DNA of 64,000 bases. Origin: Rhodococcus sp. RD6.2. Its GTDB lineage: Bacteria; Actinomycetota; Actinomycetes; Mycobacteriales; Mycobacteriaceae. This document shows positions 60,304-64,000 of this stretch, piece by piece. The stretch spans positions 736,324 to 800,323 of the forward strand of contig NZ_CVQP01000001.1 in NCBI RefSeq assembly GCF_001040705.1, read 5' to 3'. A program made the translations under genes and the position numbers. The notes below the pieces were generated by a model. That model was not told the origin of the DNA and did no database searches. It worked only from the letters and a program-made list of their open reading frames with translations. Within the stretch, counting starts at the first letter, position 1, and each line of letters starts with the position of its first letter.

Positions 60304-61476
60304 ATGAATCTGAAACTGACCGACGAGGAACTGAAGTTCCGCGACGAACTGCGCACCTTCTTCGCCACCGAGATCCCGGCGGAGATCCGTGAGCGCGCCT
60401 CGGGCGGCGAGCTGACGAAGGACGACTTCGTCACGACGCAGAAGATCCTCAACGCCAACGGACTCGCGGTGCCGCACTGGCCTGCCGAGTGGGGTGGCAA
60501 GAACTGGACGCCGGTCCAGCGACACATCTACCTCGACGAGATGCAGCTCGCGTCCGTCCCGGACCCGTTGGCCTTCAACGCCGACATGGTCGGCCCGGTC
60601 ATCGCGGCCTTCGGCTCGCAGGAGCAGAAGGAGAAGTTCCTCCCCGGTACCGCGAACCTCGACATCTGGTGGTGCCAGGGCTTCTCCGAGCCCGAGGCGG
60701 GTTCCGATCTGGCGTCGCTCAAGACCAAGGCCGTCCGTGACGGTGACAGCTGGATCGTCAACGGTCAGAAGACGTGGACCACGCTCGGTCAGCACGCCGA
60801 CTGGATCTTCTGCCTCGTGCGCACCGACCCCGATGCCCCGAAGCGTCAGCAGGGCATCTCGTTCCTGCTGATCGACATGAAGACCCCGGGAATCACCGTC
60901 CGCCCGATCAAGCTGATCGACGGCGGCTACGAGGTCAACGAGGTGTGGTTCGAGGACGTGCGCGTGCCGGCCGAGAACCTTGTCGGTGAGGAGAACGCCG
61001 GCTGGTCCTACGCCAAGTTCCTGCTCGGAAACGAGCGGACGGGCGTCACCCGCACCGGTGCCAGCAAGGCCAAGCTCGCGAAGGCGAAGAAGTACGCCGC
61101 CGAGACCAAGGTCGGCGACGGCTCGCTCCTCGACGACCCGCTGTTCGCCGCCCGCTTCGCCGAACTGGAGAACGAGCTCGTCGCACTCGAGCTGACCCAG
61201 CTGCGGGTCGTCGCCAGCTCCGCCGACGGCAAGCCGAACCCGGCGTCGTCGCTGCTCAAGCTGCGCGGCTCCGAACTGCAGCAGGCCGCAACCGAGATCC
61301 TCATGGATGTCGCAGGCCCCGACTCGCTGGCGTTCGACGCCGGCGACGACATCGCGTCCCCGGAGTGGGCTCAGCGGAGCGCACCCGTCTTCCTGAACTA
61401 CCGCAAGGTGTCCATCTACAGCGGCTCGAGCGAGGTTCAGCGCAACATCATCTCCTCCTCGATTCTCGGATTGTGA
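60304..61476 (+). CDS. Acyl-CoA dehydrogenase, catalytic subunit
   Basis: 390 aa. The FAD/substrate motif CQGFSEPEAGSDLASLKTKA and NGQKTWTTLGQHADW are clear, and the end IYSGSSEVQRNIISSSILG is the FAD-contacting segment. The usual catalytic Glu of IYEGTxxIQ is Ser here; Glu244 in LLGNERTGV, on the helix used by isovaleryl-CoA-dehydrogenase-type enzymes, is the likely base. It pairs with the next gene, 9 bp downstream, probably as an alpha2beta2 enzyme like the actinobacterial sterol side-chain dehydrogenases. Substrate not evident. Confidence 0.86.
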   Translation: MNLKLTDEELKFRDELRTFFATEIPAEIRERASGGELTKDDFVTTQKILNANGLAVPHWPAEWGGKNWTPVQRHIYLDEMQLASVPDPLAFNADMVGPVIAAFGSQEQKEKFLPGTANLDIWWCQGFSEPEAGSDLASLKTKAVRDGDSWIVNGQKTWTTLGQHADWIFCLVRTDPDAPKRQQGISFLLIDMKTPGITVRPIKLIDGGYEVNEVWFEDVRVPAENLVGEENAGWSYAKFLLGNERTGVTRTGASKAKLAKAKKYAAETKVGDGSLLDDPLFAARFAELENELVALELTQLRVVASSADGKPNPASSLLKLRGSELQQAATEILMDVAGPDSLAFDAGDDIASPEWAQRSAPVFLNYRKVSIYSGSSEVQRNIISSSILGL

Positions 61477-61485
61477 GTAGCAGCC

Positions 61486-62619
61486 ATGGATTTCGAACTC
61501 AATGACGAACAGGTCATGCTGCGGGACACCACCCGCGAACTGCTGAGCCGCAGCTACGACGCCGAAAAGCGCAACGCCGTCACCGCCGACGGCAAGGGCT
61601 GGAGCGACGACGTGTGGGGCAAGCTCGCCGAGATCGGTCTGCTCGGCCTCCCGTTCTCCGAGGAGGACGGCGGCATGGGCGCCGGACCCGTCGAGACGAT
61701 GGCCGTGATGAACGAGATCGGTCGCGCGCTCGCGCCGGAGCCGTTCCTCGACGGTGTCCTGACCCCCGGTGGTCTCGTCGCCGAGGTCGGGTCCGCCGAC
61801 CAGCGCGCGAAGATCCTGCCCGCGCTCGCCGAGGGCAACACCCTGCTGGCGTTCGCACACGCCGAGCCCGGTAGCCGCTGGCCGAACGAGGTCGTCGCGA
61901 CCACCGCCGTGAAGTCGGGCGACGACTGGACGCTCACCGGCACGAAGAACCCCGTCCTGCACGGTGACTGCGCGGAGACGCTCGTCGTCAGCGCCGTTCT
62001 TCCGGATGGCGGCATCGGCCTGTTCCTCGTCGCCGCGGGCGCGGCAGGCGTCACCCGCAAGCCGTATGCGACCCACGACGAGCTGCGCGCCGCGCAGGTC
62101 GAGTTCGCGGGTGCCGTGGCGCAGCAGCTCGGCGACGGCGGCGACGCCTCCGCCGCAATCACCGCCGCCCAGGTTCGTACCCAGGCCGCCCTCTGTGCCG
62201 AGGCCGTGGGCGCGATGGAGGAGACGCTGCGCCTGACCACCGAGTACCTCAAGCAGCGCAAGCAGTTCGGGGTTCCGTTGGCGCGGTTCCAGACGCTGAC
62301 GCAGCGCGCCGCCGACATGTACGTCGAGCTCGAACTCGCGTCGAGCATGAGCCTGTACGCGACGATGAACCTGGCCGACGGCATCGTCGACCCGATCATC
62401 GCCTCGCGGGCCAAGCTGCAGGTCAGCCGTGCCGCCCGGCACATCGGTCTCGAGGCCATTCAGATGCACGGTGGCATCGGCATGACCGCCGAGTACCCGG
62501 TCGGGCACTACGTGTCCCGTCTGACGGCCATCGGCCACACTCTTGGCAGCGCCGACGACCACCTGCGGGTACTCGCCGGTGTCGTCGCCGACCACGAGAT
62601 GGTCGAGCTCGCCAAGTAG
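61486..62619 (+). CDS. Acyl-CoA dehydrogenase, non-canonical partner subunit
   Basis: 377 aa. Acyl-CoA dehydrogenase fold with an N-terminal helical domain (LNDEQVMLRDTTRELLSRSY), a shortened middle barrel (TGTKNPVLHGDCAETLVVSA) and YLKQRKQFGVPLARFQTLTQ. The C-terminus reads GGIGMTAEYPVGHYVSRLTA and lacks the EGTxxIQRNII segment, so it is probably the structural half of a heteromer with the preceding protein. In known alpha2beta2 enzymes one subunit has lost FAD or base residues in this way. Co-transcribed (9-bp gap); a perfect terminator follows. Confidence 0.85.
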   Translation: MDFELNDEQVMLRDTTRELLSRSYDAEKRNAVTADGKGWSDDVWGKLAEIGLLGLPFSEEDGGMGAGPVETMAVMNEIGRALAPEPFLDGVLTPGGLVAEVGSADQRAKILPALAEGNTLLAFAHAEPGSRWPNEVVATTAVKSGDDWTLTGTKNPVLHGDCAETLVVSAVLPDGGIGLFLVAAGAAGVTRKPYATHDELRAAQVEFAGAVAQQLGDGGDASAAITAAQVRTQAALCAEAVGAMEETLRLTTEYLKQRKQFGVPLARFQTLTQRAADMYVELELASSMSLYATMNLADGIVDPIIASRAKLQVSRAARHIGLEAIQMHGGIGMTAEYPVGHYVSRLTAIGHTLGSADDHLRVLAGVVADHEMVELAK

Positions 62620-62645
62620 GCTCACCCGCAAGGGGTTCCCCCTCA

Positions 62646-62687
62646 CAGAGCGCCCCCGCCGACCGACAGGTCGGCGGGGGCGCTCTG
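62646..62687 (+). terminator. Rho-independent-like terminator after the fadE pair
   Basis: CAGAGCGCCCCCGCCGACC (62646-62664) pairs exactly with 62669-62687 around a GACA loop, followed by TTT. It is 27 bp after the second fadE stop and also faces the convergent TetR gene. Confidence 0.85.
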
Positions 62688-62734
62688 TTTCGCGCCGTCT
62701 GTGACGCGACCGGAATCTCGTCCGGTCAGGATCT

Positions 62735-63394
62735 CTACGGCATCGACTCGGGGGTGGGGCGGAAGGGGCTCGGCTCGGTCACCGGCGCCGCGAGCAGTCC
62801 GGCTGCCGCGTCGGTCAGAAAGTTGCCGAGGGCCGCCCAGTCTGCCTCGCGATTACCCGCGGCGATGCCGGCCTCGTACTCGGCGCAGACCTCGAAGATC
62901 ATGCGGCTCAGGATCCAGGCGCGCCCGATCAGCACATCGCGGTCGAGGTGGCCGAGATGGGCGATGGTCAGCGTCCGGACCTCCTCCGACGCGGTCGACA
63001 CGGTCGTCGCGCGCTGCGCGAGCAGTGCGGCCGCGGTCGGGTTGTGGCGTGCCTGGTTGATGAACCGGGCGCGCCACGACGGTACCGGAAGATCCGAAAA
63101 AGACTGCGTGGCAGGGAGAATCATGCAGCGCAGGTGATCGGTCAGGCTGCCCCCGGGACCGATCTCGCGGAACATCGCGACACGCAACTCGTCGGTGCTC
63201 TCGGCCTGCCGCTCGAACAGGGCCCGGATCAGTCCGTCACGGTCACCGAAGTGGTAGGCGACCGCGGAGTGGTTGGAGTTCCCCGCTCGCTCGGCGATGC
63301 GCCGACTCGAGACCTGGTCGATGCCGTATCGGCCGAACAGTTCCTCGGCCGCGTCCATCAGTGCCGTACGCGCCTGCTCGCTCTTGCGCGCCAT
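62735..63394 (-). CDS. TetR-family transcriptional regulator
   Basis: 219 aa. The N-terminus MARKSEQARTALMDAAEELF leads into the helix-turn-helix VSSRRIAERAGNSNHSAVAYHFGDRDGLI; NSNHSAVxYHFG is a recognisable subgroup. ATG 63394. Divergent from a YhgE/Pip-like membrane protein with TGAGACC-11 bp-GGTCTCA between, the same arrangement as the TetR/membrane-protein pair at 30627-32287, although the two TetR proteins are not close in sequence. Confidence 0.85.
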   Translation of the reverse strand: MARKSEQARTALMDAAEELFGRYGIDQVSSRRIAERAGNSNHSAVAYHFGDRDGLIRALFERQAESTDELRVAMFREIGPGGSLTDHLRCMILPATQSFSDLPVPSWRARFINQARHNPTAAALLAQRATTVSTASEEVRTLTIAHLGHLDRDVLIGRAWILSRMIFEVCAEYEAGIAAGNREADWAALGNFLTDAAAGLLAAPVTEPSPFRPTPESMP

Positions 63395-63467
63395 CTCGCT
63401 CCCGTCGTCGGTGAAACCGGCTGATGTGTCCGCCGATATGGCCCGGATTCCATGATCTCGCGCGCGC

Positions 63468-63492
63468 TGAGACCAACGTCATGCCGGTCTCA
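63468..63492. promoter_or_regulatory. Candidate TetR operator
   Basis: TGAGACC (63468-63474) and GGTCTCA (63486-63492), perfect 7-bp arms, in the 184-bp gap between TetR and the membrane protein. An A+T-rich stretch at 63500-63532 beyond it probably holds the promoters. Confidence 0.55.
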
Positions 63493-63578
63493 CATTGCCC
63501 ATTTTAAGTCATGTGGCGTAATTTTGATTCAGTGCTCGGCATCGGCCGGGCATTGGTGACGCGAACTGAGGAGTGGCT

Positions 63579-64000
63579 GTGAGCAACCAAGTGCAACCGC
63601 CTGTCGAGGAGGTGGACCAGGTGGATGCCGCGGCCGCGGACGCGGCGCGGGCACGTAAGGAGAAGATCGCGCGCTATGTGGGCATGCTGATCTTCCCGTT
63701 CCTGATGGTCTCGATGATGGTGACCGGCTACCTCGGGGCGATGCACGCGCCGACGCCGCACGATCTGCCCGTCGCCGTCGTCGGGGCTTCGCAGGCCGAC
63801 GCCACACGACTCGCAGACGCTCTCGAGGCCTCGAATCGGCCGGCGCTCGACGTCCGCGTCGCCGACAGCGCGGGCCAGGCACGGGCACTCGTCACCGACC
63901 GTGAGGTCGTCGGTGCCGTCGTGTTCTCCGGCTCCGGCGAGGCCACCGTCCTCACTGCGGGCGCCGCGGGTGCATCCCAGGCGTCGACCGTCAACCAGTT
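63579..64000 (+). CDS. YhgE/Pip-like membrane protein, N-terminal part (3' end outside window)
   Basis: The frame is open from GTG 63579 to the window end (140 codons). GAGGAG lies 5 nt before the start. A charged N-terminal tail with coiled-coil character (VEEVDQVDAAAADAARARKE) is followed by one membrane helix (GMLIFPFLMVSMMVTGYLG) and an extracytoplasmic domain starting HDLPVAVVGASQ. That domain shares its opening and layout (HDLPVAV, ADALEAS, repeated Asp/Ala turns) with the protein at 31283-32287, so they are paralogues. Divergent from and probably repressed by the TetR protein at 62735. Confidence 0.75.
   Translation, partial: MSNQVQPPVEEVDQVDAAAADAARARKEKIARYVGMLIFPFLMVSMMVTGYLGAMHAPTPHDLPVAVVGASQADATRLADALEASNRPALDVRVADSAGQARALVTDREVVGAVVFSGSGEATVLTAGAAGASQASTVNQ

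Overview
The window is about 68-70% G+C with dense, mostly short-spaced genes on both strands. Several features point to a mycolic-acid actinobacterium of the Rhodococcus/Gordonia/Nocardia type: FadD15-like acyl-CoA ligase, FprB-type ferredoxin reductase, TrpB2, an arabinono-lactone-oxidase/amino-acid-aldolase pair, a mycothiol-dependent maleylpyruvate-isomerase-like enzyme, many TetR/PadR repressors, and many genes whose -10-like hexamer sits 6-9 nt before the start codon (leaderless mRNAs). No rRNA, tRNA, insertion sequence, prophage or CRISPR array was seen, and no gene-free stretch exceeds about 210 bp.

Layout. 1-4972: end of an MFS transporter, an AurF-like diiron oxygenase with a ferredoxin/ferredoxin-reductase fusion (likely redox partners), and a DAG-kinase-domain protein. 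4976-6815: a Met-rich DUF305 lipoprotein and a His-rich DUF6153-like protein behind a perfect copper-type (CsoR-like) operator that lies inside the 3' end of an EcsC-like gene. 6917-15498: AraC/VOC pair, glutathionyl-hydroquinone-reductase-like GST, GNAT, PadR plus DHA2 efflux pump, crotonase, DUF1254 lipoprotein, adenine/adenosine deaminase. 15502-19426: ALO-type oxidase divergent from TetR and amino-acid aldolase, then PadR with a clear operator. 19463-24454: nuclease-helicase, hydrolase, mycothiol-dependent enzyme. 24560-29305: PucR regulator divergent from an aldehyde dehydrogenase/GMC alcohol-oxidation pair. 29364-37323: sirtuin, TetR plus membrane protein, FadD15, phosphoribosyltransferase, nitrilase-family hydrolase, TrpB2. 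37453-39201: DEAD-box helicase.

39214-46722 is the most interesting block: a large SARP/AfsR-type regulator transcribed away from a four-gene peptide operon. The operon has a 51-aa precursor with a Gly-Gly leader, an MvdC/D-like ATP-grasp ligase, a PpiC/SurA-like protein and a C39-peptidase ABC exporter. This looks like a graspetide-type RiPP system with unassigned core chemistry. Three heptamer direct repeats at 11-bp period (a SARP box) lie in the divergent promoter, and a very stable GAAA-capped hairpin separates the precursor from the maturation genes.

46813-64000: SRPBCC/ArsR pair with twin operators, endonuclease IV, TetR plus DHA2 pump, MacB-like ABC exporter, a frameshifted GNAT pseudogene, two exported proteins, a histidine phosphatase, an XRE regulator plus an unknown protein, a TetR divergent from a probable heteromeric acyl-CoA dehydrogenase pair, and a second TetR/membrane-protein module paralogous to the one at 30.6-32.3 kb. 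All family assignments come from reading the translated sequences; no database search was run.
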